Assembly: GCA_032622095.1 (NCBI GenBank)
Contig: CP136067.1
Span: 201,744,181-201,808,180, forward strand
Direction: 5' to 3'
Source: Siphonodentalium dalli
Taxonomy: Eukaryota; Mollusca; Scaphopoda; Gadilida; Siphonodentaliidae
DNA: 64,000 nucleotides
Shown here: positions 35,261 to 47,135 of the stretch, one piece after another
How the letters are laid out: each line of letters starts with the position of its first letter
Numbering within the stretch: position 1 is the stretch's first letter
Made by a program: the position numbers and the translations under genes
The notes under the pieces: model-generated
What the model was told of the DNA's origin: nothing
Database searches by the model: none
Seen by the model: the letters and a program-made list of their open reading frames with translations, nothing else

Positions 35261-35990
35261 AAGTAATTGGTATCACCACTATTTAATATAGCAGTCATCA
35301 ATAATATGCCGTCGCTTGTATGGTTTGTTGACAAGATGCATGATAGTAGCGCTTCAATTGATATCACAGGTTTAATTTTTTATACCCAATTTTCATCTGT
35401 AAAGTATCAGCATCATTGTGTTTCGACTCCTGAGTGGTCAACAGGGTTTTGGATGGAATATGTGGGTTGTAGAATAAACAAGAGTATCGCTAGGGTGTGG
35501 CAAAATACGCCCATGCTAATTTCAACTAAGGACCATAACTCCAGTGAAAATTGTGCGCACAACCCATGTTCAAACTTGTCCTGTGTTTTATACTAGTAAA
35601 CCCACATACAAAATATCATACCTTTCAGTTCAGACTTACAAAAGTTATTAAACCGGAAATGAAATAAGCTATCGGAGGAACGCTGAGAAGGACGCACAAA
35701 AAACTCATGCAATACAGATCACCTAATGATAAAATTTATTAATGTTGCTGCCAGGATAAATTGTGACAAATTGTAACAAAAAGATATAAAAATAAAAATG
35801 AAAGTGTCAATGACACTGTAGCTCAACTTTGGGAAGAAGTTAAATTTGTGTGATGAGCAATGAATGGAAAGATTGAATTTTGACATCCAAGATGGCCACT
35901 GGCAGCCATGTTTTTTGTCCGAATGACCCCAAAATGACTCGTTCCCATCTACATTCCAATTTCAACAGCCATACCACAGTACTAAGTTCA
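35261..35990 (+). repeat. Junction of pearl-like repeat heads and array tail
   Basis: Holds a second head motif (ACAAGAGTATCGCTAGGG near 35482, with GGTGTGG...ACGCCC pairing), one core with AACCCATGTTCAAACTTGTC and ACCGGAAATGAAATAAGC, and a stray array unit near 35888. It is duplicated at 52548-53270 and in part at 63215-63800. An open frame of 109 codons at its start is duplicated with it but has no recognised similarity. Confidence 0.6.
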
Positions 35991-38218
35991 CAAAAATCCT
36001 TTTGTGCATTCCTCTTAGGTTGAATTTTACGACTGGTACCAGTACTTCAAAGCTCTCAAACATTTGAAAATTACCAACCTGACACCCCCCATAAAGTTAA
36101 AATTTCGGGCCAATTCGGTCCAACAGTTTAACCTGAAGTAGGAACATATGGACTGATGGTTTAAAAACATGCATGTTAGAAAATCAAACCAAACTACGAG
36201 AACAATTCTAACTTATTTTTGGTGTTAACATCTAATCTACAACTAATGTAGAATCAGGCATGAAATTTTAACTTTTGATTAAAGTAGGGGGTCAAATATC
36301 CACCCCTCTACACTCCCTCCCCATTGCCTCAAACATTGCCCCCCACCCAGGCTATCTAGAAATCAATATTATTGTACCAGTACCAAACAGCATAGAGGAG
36401 AGTTAAATCTCTTATATCTGCCCTTATCTCTGAACAAATGTGAATCCTCATCTATGAGATCCATTCATCTAGTAATATCAATATACCCCCAATTTTTCTT
36501 TGAAAAAACAGGGTATGATTTCACCTGGATAAGTGGTGGTTAAGAAACTAATATTGGAACAGCTGAGTCTGTATTTAGTGTGTCGGACCTTTGCAGGCGA
36601 ATTTAATGACAGTATTCCGCAAGGTGGACTAACATCACCAAATTCACCCTCTGGGGACCTCATTTCCTAAAAATGACCCCATTTGAACAAATATAACATC
36701 CTCAATCTGATTAGGCCTCAATGGCCAATAAAAACCAAGGAACAGATTGAAGTCCTACAGTTGAAGTTGGTGATACACACCCATTGAGCACCTCAATTAT
36801 GCATTTTATCTTCTGCAAATTAGGGGGACATTGAAACTGAACAGGTGGAAAAAAGTGACTAAAACAAACTGTCAATTTGATACTTAGGATACTTCCCAGA
36901 AAATGAGGCCTAAGCAGAATTAGGTCCATGGAGGGTGTATTTGGTCATGCTAGCATGCTCTATGGGGTAGCAACACTAAATTCACCATCTGGGGACCTCA
37001 CTCTGTAAATGTCAGACACACTATTTCCAGACTTGAAGAAATCTAAGCCATTCACAATACCATTGAATGTCAGGGAAACCTATCAGTCATCACCTAACCT
37101 TGGAAGCACCAGTTTGTTTTTAAATTGCTACAGATATGTTTAATCCCAAATACATGCAAGTGAAAAGTGGATCACCATCAAATTGGACATAGAATAGGAG
37201 TATGATCAAATCAAAAACATCAGAAAACCATATGATGTGTGGAGAGGGTTAATCATTTTCAATGACATCATATGATGTAACTAAGAGTCTTATAGAGTGT
37301 ACATTAATTAATGCCATGGACATGTTTCAACAGGGGGATTAACTTAATATTGCACAGAAAGCAGAACTGGTATAAAGATTCATCAATCACAGTTTGACAG
37401 ACGATAAACAGGTCTGCCAGGCACCAGTGGTTAGCATAGCAGGTGTCCATATATATAAATTGTCTCATTCCAATAACACAGTGCTCATTTTCTCTTAAAA
37501 CTTCAATAGTGCATGGCATACAGATATGAATTATAAAGGGCCATAACTCTGTTAAAATATATTGGATCAAACCCATATTCGAACTTGATCTGTATTTAGG
37601 GATTAGAAATTCATATACCAAATTTGGTGTTGATCAGATGAAAAATGTTTGAGTCATCCTGGCTTGAATGAATACTATTTAAAAACAAGAGTGGAAAGGG
37701 TTAACTAAACATTACCAAAATCCATACAGATGAAGAACGTGCTAAGAAAGACCTAGGTAAGAAATATGAGGCAGATCAGAAAAAAATTGTTTGACTTAGA
37801 TGCATCAGATAGCATTTGTGTGCAGAGTTAATTATTTTCTAAACCGATCAACCAATTGATACCAAAAACTATACAGGTGAGGGGTGTGTCAACATAAACC
37901 TACATATCAAATATGAACACAATCGGACAAAAAACACTTTGGTTATAGCATCGGATAGCACCTGCCCATGTGTGGATGCAAAGTGTTAATAATTTCTAAA
38001 CCGATCAACCGATCGATACTAAAAACTATACAGGTGAGCGGTGTGTCATCATAAACATGCACATGAAATTTGAACATGATCCGATAAAAAATACTCGAGT
38101 AATCGAATCGGATAGCAAGTGTCTCCGGACAGATGGACAGACAGACGGATGAACAACGGTTGATTGATCCGGACGTCGGCATTATGTGTACCATACATGG
38201 TATGGGTACACATAAAAA
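35990..38218 (+). repeat. Repeat R copy in P0 (tandem cores, ACAG microsatellite, 3' hairpin)
   Basis: The last 600 bases match the 2-kb insertion at 16592-18649: GTGCTAAGAAAGACCTAGGT, two units with ACTATACAGGTGAG and GATCCGATAAAAAATACTCG, a GGACAGACAGACGG tract and the hairpin ending GGGTACACAT at about 38215. The earlier part (36000-37300) contains a doubled GGGGACCTCA segment (36653 and 36995) and no gene. Confidence 0.65.
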
Positions 38219-38409
38219 CAACATCCTTTTATGTGATAGGTTTGTATAATATGTATCATTTTTACAGTGTACCTTATTTTCGCATAGTTGTGTAATAGCT
38301 TAATACACACTATGATGTGTAGCTCATGAAACAAAAGAACACATTTTTTTTTTAAAACACAGGAAAAACATCTGCGGTCAGATGCACGCAGCCTGTTTAT
38401 ATATAACTA

Positions 38410-39202
38410 CTAGAAGGTGACCCAACTTCGTCCGGGGTTTGACCTTGAATTGTCTATTTTGAAGGCCAAATTTTGACCTTGAATTGTCTATTTTGAAGGC
38501 CAAGGTCAAGTGGGGTCACGATTTGACCCGTCCAAAACACTGCCCGAACAAAAATACCCGACAAAAGTACCCGTCGAAATCCATCCGGTTTTACCCGATT
38601 TGACCTTTTAACACGATTTGATTTCCACTCAAGTATATAAACGCGCCACATTTACACACGCTCATTAATTATCAAGTTTCAACGTAAAGATAAATTACCA
38701 TCGGTGCCCGAGATATCGCCAAGACGTCTGAAACAGTCAAATGCATCGGCCGGTTGAGCGTTAACGTGATCTAACGTTATGAACTCTAACGACGTCATAG
38801 AAGTTACGCATTGTTTTTACCATGATAGAAGATCGTACCACTTCTTCTTAAATAATTGAGGCAGATAACTAAAACGGATACATACATATTATATATCGTT
38901 GGAAAGATGAAGCCACACAGATTCTAACCGTGCAAATTATATGACTGCCAATTTATTATTCGCGCTATATCGAATCGATTTGTGAGCACCGAACTGAAAT
39001 ATATTAGCGCAAAACGGCGTAAAAACAGATTTGACCTCGGCACGTGAAAAGTTGACCTCGGATCTGAAAATTAATAGGCCTATGTTGCTCCTGGCCCGAA
39101 AATACCCCCACATACCAAGTTTCATCGAAATCGGGTCGGCCGTTTTTGAGTTCATCGATTACACACAAACAAACAAACAGATCTTCCAAAATATATAATA
39201 GA
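38410..39202 (-). mobile_element. Helitron (793 bp) inserted in the TIR of T, copy 0
   Basis: Minus strand. Starts TCTATTATATATTTTGG at 39202, ends hairpin plus CACCTTCTAG at 38410, flanked by A and T. The paralogous site near 55728-55740 reads ATATAACTATGGGTATATG without it. An AAAC-type microsatellite (about 39165-39180) sits just inside the 5' end. The 3' half has fewer TGACCTTGA/TCAAGGTCA units than the dimer at 27.6 kb, while the 5' half is unique. Confidence 0.92.
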
Positions 39203-40791
39203 TGGGTATATGCCAGATATAACCGTACAAAAAAACCATCGTACTTTTGACCGTGTATTTATCTATTGTGTGTCTGTGGTTGTCCGTAACCCGATGCCCG
39301 GTGTTATTGCTTTGAAAGGTAATCATGTTCGACTGGTCTTGTTAGATTGGTAATGAGATTAGCGGTTTCTATGTCTTGTCTGGTCATATTTACTGTTTGA
39401 AATTTGTCTGGAATAGACGCACTTCTTATATTAAAATTTACGCAACAGGAGCGTAGAGAAATCGCACTTCGAGTTGGGTTAAGGGTTTTTAGTTTTGTGG
39501 TTATGAGAGCTCATTTCCCCCTGATATCTGCTTCATATGTGGTCTTCTCCTTTAAAATATCTATATGATTTCAAACAGGGGATATCCCCGACGTAGGGGC
39601 TATACAATTCCCCCGACAGAGGGCGGGCTTTAGCTACTGGGTTGACCATTGCAGATCTCCCCGACGGGGGTGTCTATCCCTCCCCGACAGGGGTGTGGAT
39701 GTAGCCCTCCCCCCCAAACTGTAGTCAAACCTAATGCAATATTAATTGGAAAATTCAAACCAAAATTAGGTTGAAATTGTTCTCGTAGTTTGATTTTCCA
39801 ACAATTTCTTAGTGACAAACTTGTTGTTTTTAGACCAACATTTGTATATTTCCCTTTTCATTTGCAAAAATTCTGGACTGAAATGGCCATCAGTCAGAGA
39901 CGTGGTGACAGGGGGGGTTTTGGGGGGGGTGTCTCACCCCCAACTTTGGTCAAAATTTTAAACAGTTGGAAATATCATACCTGCCAAAACTTTAGTTGGA
40001 AATTTAACACCAACAATAGTTTGAAAATGTTCTTGTAGTCTGATTTTCAAACAATTTATTGGGGGGAATTAATTGTTTTTGGACCACTATTTGTATATTT
40101 TCCTATTTTGGTCCAATTTTTTTTACTGAAATGGTCTACCTTGGGGAGGGTGACAGGTTGGAAATTTCCAACACTTGGAAAGCTTGTGTCCTGGTCCCTC
40201 CCCGGTGGCCAGTTAATTTAAGAAAACAATATTGTCATACATTTGGTCAACATTGTCATTGGAATTGTCGTCAGTTGGAAATTTTCAAACCTAAGTGGGG
40301 GTGTCAGGTTTGAAATTTCCAACTCTAGGAAAGCTTTAGGCTAGTTTATATGCTAGGATTTTGCGATTTTCTTGTTAAAACTGAATTACGCAAACTTGTG
40401 AGTTTGGTGTGGTTCAATGGGGTGGGGTGCAGTTGGAAATTCCAAGGTGGAGATCACCCCAACGAAAACCACCCAGCCAAGTCCCGAGTGCCAAATATCC
40501 CAGAATCAACCATGCAGGGGTGCCCCTCGCGACTTAGTTTCTGCTTTCGGCATAGGCCTGTTTGTTTTCTATCCGAGAATACACTGAACCGGTGGCAATA
40601 TATTGACCATACTCTTAATGAAAAGGCTTCCGTGGTAATCAGACGGTAACGTCGTGCTGCAAGGAAGACGATAATTGTGTTGTAGAAATGATACGGAAGA
40701 CCATTTTGCCCACTGAACTATATGGTATATCCCCAAAATATTAACAAGGAAGGGTTACATTTTATCCTGTTTCGTGAACTGTAACCTCTGA

Positions 40792-40821
40792 TGACGTCAT
40801 CTCCAAATGTCCCTATATAAG
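40792..40821 (+). promoter_or_regulatory. CRE and TATA box in the left arm of X
   Basis: TGACGTCA (40792-40799) is followed 14 bases later by TATATAAG (40814-40821), pointing into X. The mirror arrangement is in the right arm (about 47395-47426) pointing the other way. This spacing is compatible with an RNA polymerase II core promoter; activity is inferred. Confidence 0.5.
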
Positions 40822-41029
40822 CTCTGTGGCCAGACCGCTTTTCACTTTTTCCCCAGTAGGACATTCCTCGTGAGCGGGGTGGGTGCGAAGCCCTGGGAGG
40901 GAGCTCAGAGTTCAGTGGGCAAGATACTTCTAGGAGATATATATTTTACTTTTTTGGAAAATATTGTATCTCCGTCAAAGTCATCTTGCCCACTGAACTA
41001 TATGGTATAATATAGAATTTTCTGGCAGG

Positions 41030-44000
41030 AGGAGGCCACGAGGAAAAATAAACACCTCTATGCACCTCAAAGAACTGGATTGACCTGATAACCTACAAGA
41101 TATACAATATCACCATAAGCCAATGTATGTAATTACACCAGAAGACTAATACATGTTGGGCAGCTACCAGAGGTCCCAAACTAAACAAATAGTGGTGAAT
41201 TGGATTGAATATCCTGCAAATAAGTAGATACCGGTAGTTCCCGAAAGACATTGAGACTGAGATGACCTCCCTTTCGGAGCTTAGAGCGGAAGGGAAGAAA
41301 TATCTATTTCCGGATGAAATAGAAAATTGAGGGGGATTTGAATAATGTATTTCAGTCCCTCCCATGAGGAAAACACAGCGAGAGCATTTATTTTCTCCCG
41401 TAATGCAGAAGACGGGTGTAATATGGCACCCATACTGTACTATAATTGTAAGTTGGGGTCTTGCTCAACCAGACAGTCATTGTAGAATAGACCTATGTCT
41501 AGTGACACTTTAATATGCCATACATATTGAACTGAGATGGTAAAGGATCTACAAAAACCTTAAAATAGTTCAATATTGAACCAGCAATTACAGTCTCCAT
41601 TAGTATTTTGCTAAGAGGGACGGGTGCGAATATCAGCACCTGTGAATTGAAAATTACGAGTCAGTACGGGAGCGAGAGCAATCACTCCCGTCTCCCTGGA
41701 AGGACTGGTATATATAGGCTACCCCATGTGTAGACAAATACAATAAGGAAAAAACCAGCCTTATAAGGGACATGAAGAAACAACCAGAGGCAAATGCCGC
41801 AAAGGATAAAGGGGACCCCTATACACGGGCCCAGACACCCAGTAATCCGAGATATGCCATTGTCGATAAGGATTGAGATATCATGGACCGAGAATCTATA
41901 CTAGAGACCAGGAAGAGACTCTCGCCGAAATAGTCGATTGCACCCCCCTGCAAGATATCCAGAAGAATTTGAATGGATAGAAGACTGACATAATCTGACC
42001 TATAGGGAACCATACATGCAATTGAAGGGAACCTAGATTCACTTTGATGACCAGAGCACACGACAATGCTGTTTATAGAAAACACGAGAAGAAACATTTA
42101 TGAGCCAAGATGACCCATTAATGTAGATCCCAATAGGGCCATGCAGTATAAGCGTGTACTAAAAAAGGAAACGTTGCATTGACCCTATAACCAGGAAGTA
42201 AAGGAATAAGCTATTACCCCATTGGCAGGTGACCGATCAAGGAAGTCCCTGCCTGCCCGCGTGAGCCCAACATTGAGCGAATTACAGGCTTACAGAGTCC
42301 GGATGACCGCCGTGAATACCAAAGGATACACCAGCACGTGGACACTAGCTTGTGCATACAACCAATTACGAAACATCTGTAATAAACCAGTGAATACGTG
42401 AACAAGAGAATCCTAATGAATCAGCGATCATTTTGGACCATAAGCCGTCAATCAACAATTGAAAGGTCTAAATGAAGCTCAAAAATTGAAAGGTCTAAAT
42501 GAAGCTCCACAAGACAACCGTCGCTGTCAATGTGTCTCATGCATGTCATGGAGAAAATAATGGGAAGAGAAGAAAGCAGATAGACCATTTCGAAAGAAAG
42601 GCTACTTCTAATCAACTGTCCGCTAAAGTAGTCAACAAGTGGTTGCAAGCCTTGAGATTCAATGAGAACCCCGAAACTATGTTCGTGATGATGCTCGCGA
42701 ACTTTTCAAAGTTCAGTGCTGTATGACCAACCTGATTCAGCATTTTATGCTCACAAAAGGAAATGCGTATGGAGCCTGGCATTTATATGTTGCACGATTT
42801 TGAGAAGGCTTCCATTTCCCAACCTGGCGATATTCAATATGTTGAAATACCGGCTAGCTCCAAAGTTAAACCAACTGAGAAATCACAGGAAACATGCACC
42901 GTGATTGTGTAACCCTTCTGAATCGTGAAGATAGGAAATCAGTTGCTTTCTGACGATGAGCCTATGTCTAGGATGGATTCAGATAGTGACCCATTGTATC
43001 AGTACCGCTCTTCGTGATATGACGGACCCATCAACCCAAGATTATTCCTGAAGACTATCGACAGGGGCGACACTCTATTCCAGCCATGACCACGACCTCT
43101 CAGGCGCCGGAGGGCATATGGAAAGAAGCCACCACATATAAAGCAGGAAGTCTTTGGAAGACCTAGTCCGTTCCCATGTCGCCAGGTTTGCAGTCCGATG
43201 GTTGAACCACTCGGCTACAGCGACACTTGTCTGCAATAGAGAACCCTGAACAACTAACTGAGCTCCCTCGTGAGCGCAGTTCTCTTCGTTTTCATTTCTT
43301 GTTTGTATGGGAGACCCCAAAGGAATGTCCAAAGCCTTTTCACCTCGGGGATAGAGCTACAGCTCGTCCCGATCCCGATCTCCATCCGTCCGAACTGGCG
43401 ATGGGTAGTTAGGTGGGGCAGGATCCTAAGCATGCCTCCTACTCGAATGGCATCGTGGAAAAAAAAATAATTGTGCATTGGGATTCAAACCCGAAGGTAC
43501 TGGCTGCTGTTAATCAAAAGGCGGCCAGTAACTGGAATTCCAGGACCACGGACATGCAGTTGGCCAACAAGGAGGAAGGATGCTTGGAAATTTTCGGCCC
43601 CAGCCCAAGCCCAGCAGGGACCGAAGGCATATAGGATTATAATAGGAACAGGGTGTTCTCACCCCCAGCGGTGCTGACCCCGAGATGGTGACTTGTAGCG
43701 ATGTACGGCGTGGTTCGAGTGTTAGGTGAGAAGCACACAGCCGTACCTGGGCACGCCAACCTGCCAACGGCCGACCCGAGGGAGCAGATTGACGTGCCGT
43801 ACGATAGTCCACGGATACCCACAACTTTTCTTCTTTTTCTTGATTGTGTGGTTCTTCTTGGAGGGGCAGCATGGCTGCGGTGCCCTCACGCTCCGTGTTT
43901 GAGGTAACTATCGCCCCGAGTTGCTAACCATAAAAAACGACACCTGTTATTTTCATGCTGATATTGATAAGCACCTTGGCTGTGACAATGGAATGCAGTA

Positions 44001-44150
44001 AGCTAATCGATTGTATTGCACGAAATCAATATTGTAACACCATTTTGTTAAGTTGAAACAACAATGAAAAAATAATTGACAAGTGTCAATTTATCTGTAT
44101 CTGTAGATATTACAGTGCAGGAACCAATTCTGGTTGTAGATTTACACTCT
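41030..44150. other. Interior of X, left part: no recognised gene
   Basis: Contains only short or shifting open frames, the longest about 120 codons on the minus strand (43510-43872). Base composition becomes more GC-rich at 43050-43900. A tandem pair of AATTGAAAGGTCTAAATGAA occurs near 42457-42503. A tRNA-like fragment (GTAGCCGAGTGGTTCAACC, minus strand near 43200) suggests an old tRNA-derived SINE but lacks a good second box. Confidence 0.4.
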
Positions 44151-44159
44151 TAGTATAAC

Positions 44160-47135
44160 TAAACCTTGTAGCGACGAAGCCGAAAGTAAGTCACCTAATT
44201 TCGTGATACCTGTATCGCACAGGCCAGAGCACGTGGCGGCTCGCTTGGACCCCGGAATACATTTCACATGTATGCAATAGATTCTTGCAATAAAGATGAG
44301 CGTCTTTAATCATATCCAAATGTGCATATATCATTACTCTCCCCTGCCTAATAATAGTGATGGCCAAATAATAGTGATGGTGCACATTTTCGGGTGTTAT
44401 TAATAATAGTGATGGTGCCAAATAATAGTGATGGCGCACAATGATGGCATTTTACCATATTTCTACTATAAATGAAGCAGAATGTAGGCCTTAATTAATT
44501 TGGCATTGTTGGGCAAGTTCCCATGCATGCAAGTTGTTCTCATTGGCTCCTTTAATAATGACAGTAAGTAATTTGGTAACAGTACCAGTCTGAGTAAGGT
44601 AAAGTACTGTGGTGATTGTAGCCAGGTTGGGTGGAAGCAGGCACGGCTTTCTCAAAATCACAGCGAGGCTGCCAAGGAGGCCTCGCTAAATAATTTGCGA
44701 GGCTGCCTCACCTTTTTTGGGGCTGATTTTTAACGTAAGTTGTGGTTAATAATGTGGAACTGTTGCCAAGTCATCGCATTCATAATTAAACTGTGCTTTG
44801 AATACACGGACATGTTATTGTATTGCTTTATTGCATAGATTTAAATACATGTTCCTGTGTACACACAGAAGCTACTGCGGCAGCCCTGGCAATTCAGATT
44901 TGTTTGCTACGGCAGTAGAATGCCGTAGCCAATTTGATGTGCTTCGGCAGTGACTACGGCATTTTTACGTGCTGTCAAAAAGTGTGGCTTAATTGCTGTT
45001 TTGTCAAAATTTACATGACTAATCATAAAACGTTTCAAAGAAGATGTGTACTATTTATTTCTTCCTGGAATATATAAATTGTATATGTAATACCCACTAA
45101 CAGTAACCAGAACCACGTTCAACCACGGCCGTGGGATTGAATGACTATTGAATGACAGAACCTGCCATGCCTCTTGGGGAATTTAAATTTCTTGAATGAC
45201 GTTGCCTCACAATGAGTCAACTGCCAGGCTAATTCTGACCGAATTATGAAATTTGCCATACAGTATTCAAACAGTATAACTGTATTTGATATTTTGTCAA
45301 ACAAAAAATATTTTAATTTTTAACTTAATTTGTAACAAACGCAATATGCAGCCGCGTGTGCATAGATGCAAATATAGCAAGAATCTAACACGGCCATAGC
45401 GCCGTTACCTTTGAGAATTAGAGTGGTCTCCCATTGATAACATCTGAGTGACTGATTGTTTGTGAAGACCCCGCCTTCCCCCAATTTGAAACGAATCGGC
45501 TCACTCGATTGGTTAAATTCAATTGTCTGTCATCGTGATCACTAGACTTCTGCACTAATTTTCAAGTCAGCAGCTGGTTGACCTATTTCCATCAATCAAA
45601 CTCTGTTGTACTTCTATAACCACGTGCCCTTGTGTATATTTGTCGACGATGCGACACAGTCAATCAAGTGTAACCGACATCACCCATTCAAGTCTTTGAC
45701 ACATTGTGATCAATTCGCACGTGCGTACTACTTGTTTGCTACACGGGTGACTAGAATGTTGTGTATCGAGTGTAACTTTCTTGGAAAGCGCGGGGCACCT
45801 TCAAAGAAGCCGACATTGTCGATTATCCGGGATTGTTGGATTGACACAGGGCGGATAATATAACTTTGATTCAATTTCATTTTGAATTTGTCACTTACTT
45901 TGAGTTCCCGGTAGGTGTTGGCTATCCGCTCCTTGACTGTTTTAACAGTTATTACTTTTGTCATGCATGAATTTGACCATGGATAAGAGAAATTCAACTC
46001 CCATTGTATTGTTTTAAAACTATTCAATTTCAATCAGTGTCAGTGTCAGTGTCGGGTCAGCAATCCGCTACGGCAGTGTACTGCCGTAGTCGGAGCCGTT
46101 TACTTCAGCAAATCGCTTCGGCATTGCCGAATGCCGTAGCCAAATGTGAGGGCGGTAACTGCGGTGTCGTAACTTTCCATTTATAGCCAAAACCAGTCAC
46201 GCATGTGTGCACACGACTCACAGCTTCTGTGTCTTCATGATAGCGCATAATTGGGTCACGATAACAGTATTGTTTGGAGAAGTCGGCCACGTCAAGTTAA
46301 ATTAGTTCATCAGTTGTCACTCAGATTAGTTTCACTGATTATTTTATAATATAAGCCTGGTGATGTGATTTTAGCATTAAGTCCCGTTTTGATAGTAGAA
46401 GTCGGTTCCGTCCCAACGATAATTAGTTGTCACTGTGTGATTATAAGCTTTGATGAGTTGTAATTAACTGCGATAATCCGTCTGTTTATACACGGACATC
46501 ATGATCTAGAGGCCTAAATCCTGTTAGGAATGAGATTCTCCCACATTCCTGTCAACTTGTCAAGTGCACTTCTATTTTTTTAAGTGAGCTGCACGTTTTT
46601 TCTAACTTTTTGACTGAAAATTCCGCGACTTTGCAAGAACTTTAAATAATCGTGATGGCGCCTAATAATCGTGATGCTGTCGTATTTTTCTTTAAATAAA
46701 TAAACGTGACGTCATGTTTATTTGGCAGGAGAGAGTATGTCGTTCGTCGACGAATATATTTATTATTATGCCATTTTGAATTTATTAAAATTTGGAAAAC
46801 AAACAACTATAAAAACGGAACGAGTTTCCACACCAATCCGGGATATATTGCATATCCTGACCATCCGTTTCACAAGATTTTAATACTGCTGTCGTCAGTT
46901 GTACATCTGACTACGACTGCGTTCTCTTATAAATAAAATTGTAGCTACAGTATTACCAAGCCGTCAGACGGTCGAAAGTAAGTCACCGAATTTCGTGATA
47001 CTGTTACAATGCAACCGCCCACGTGGCTAATTTGCTTCGACCATAGAAAATCTCTCATGCGTGCAATCTATTCTTGCTATAAAGATTCTGAGCGTCCTTA
47101 AGTCATATCCAAATGTGCATCTATTATTGGTCTGT
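44160..47135 (+). repeat. Diverged direct repeats flanking 2.6 kb of X
   Basis: The segment 44175-44335 (CGAAAGTAAGTCACC ... TCATATCCAAATGTGCAT) recurs in the same orientation at 46969-47125. Between them are CTACGGCA palindromes (44895-44960 and 46065-46142) and copies of AATAATAGTGATGG or AATAATCGTGATGG (four near 44350-44440, two near 46647-46672). The repeats lack TG...CA ends, so I do not call LTRs. Confidence 0.6.

Larger units (their letters stand above)
30029..40705 (+). repeat. Segmental duplication block P, copy 0
   Basis: Begins ATATCCGTGGCTTAATCTCG right after the LINE tail. It corresponds to 51151-57214 and to 60765-64000. Relative to copy 1 it has a longer 164-bp array, a hAT insertion (31338-32942), a Helitron insertion (38410-39202) and the X insertion that cuts it at 40706. 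Long stretches (for example 35260-38370 against 52540-55690) are nearly identical, so the duplication is recent. No host gene is recognised. Confidence 0.9.

Noticed and set aside
35267-35596. 109-codon open frame, duplicated at 52551-52880
   Set aside because: It crosses the head of a dispersed repeat (ACAAGAGTATCGCT) and is duplicated only because the whole block is; no family resemblance.
43180-43220. tRNA-like sequence GTAGCCGAGTGGTTCAACC on the minus strand
   Set aside because: Resembles an A-box, but the expected B-box downstream is degraded and no cloverleaf can be folded by eye; at most a tRNA-derived SINE remnant.
43510-43872. 120-codon minus-strand frame in X
   Set aside because: GC-richer stretch with open frames on both strands, no recognisable domain and no sign of a start or splice context.
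44160-47135. Direct repeats as LTRs of a retrotransposon
   Set aside because: No TG...CA ends, no primer-binding site or polypurine tract seen, moderate identity, and no gag or pol frame between them.
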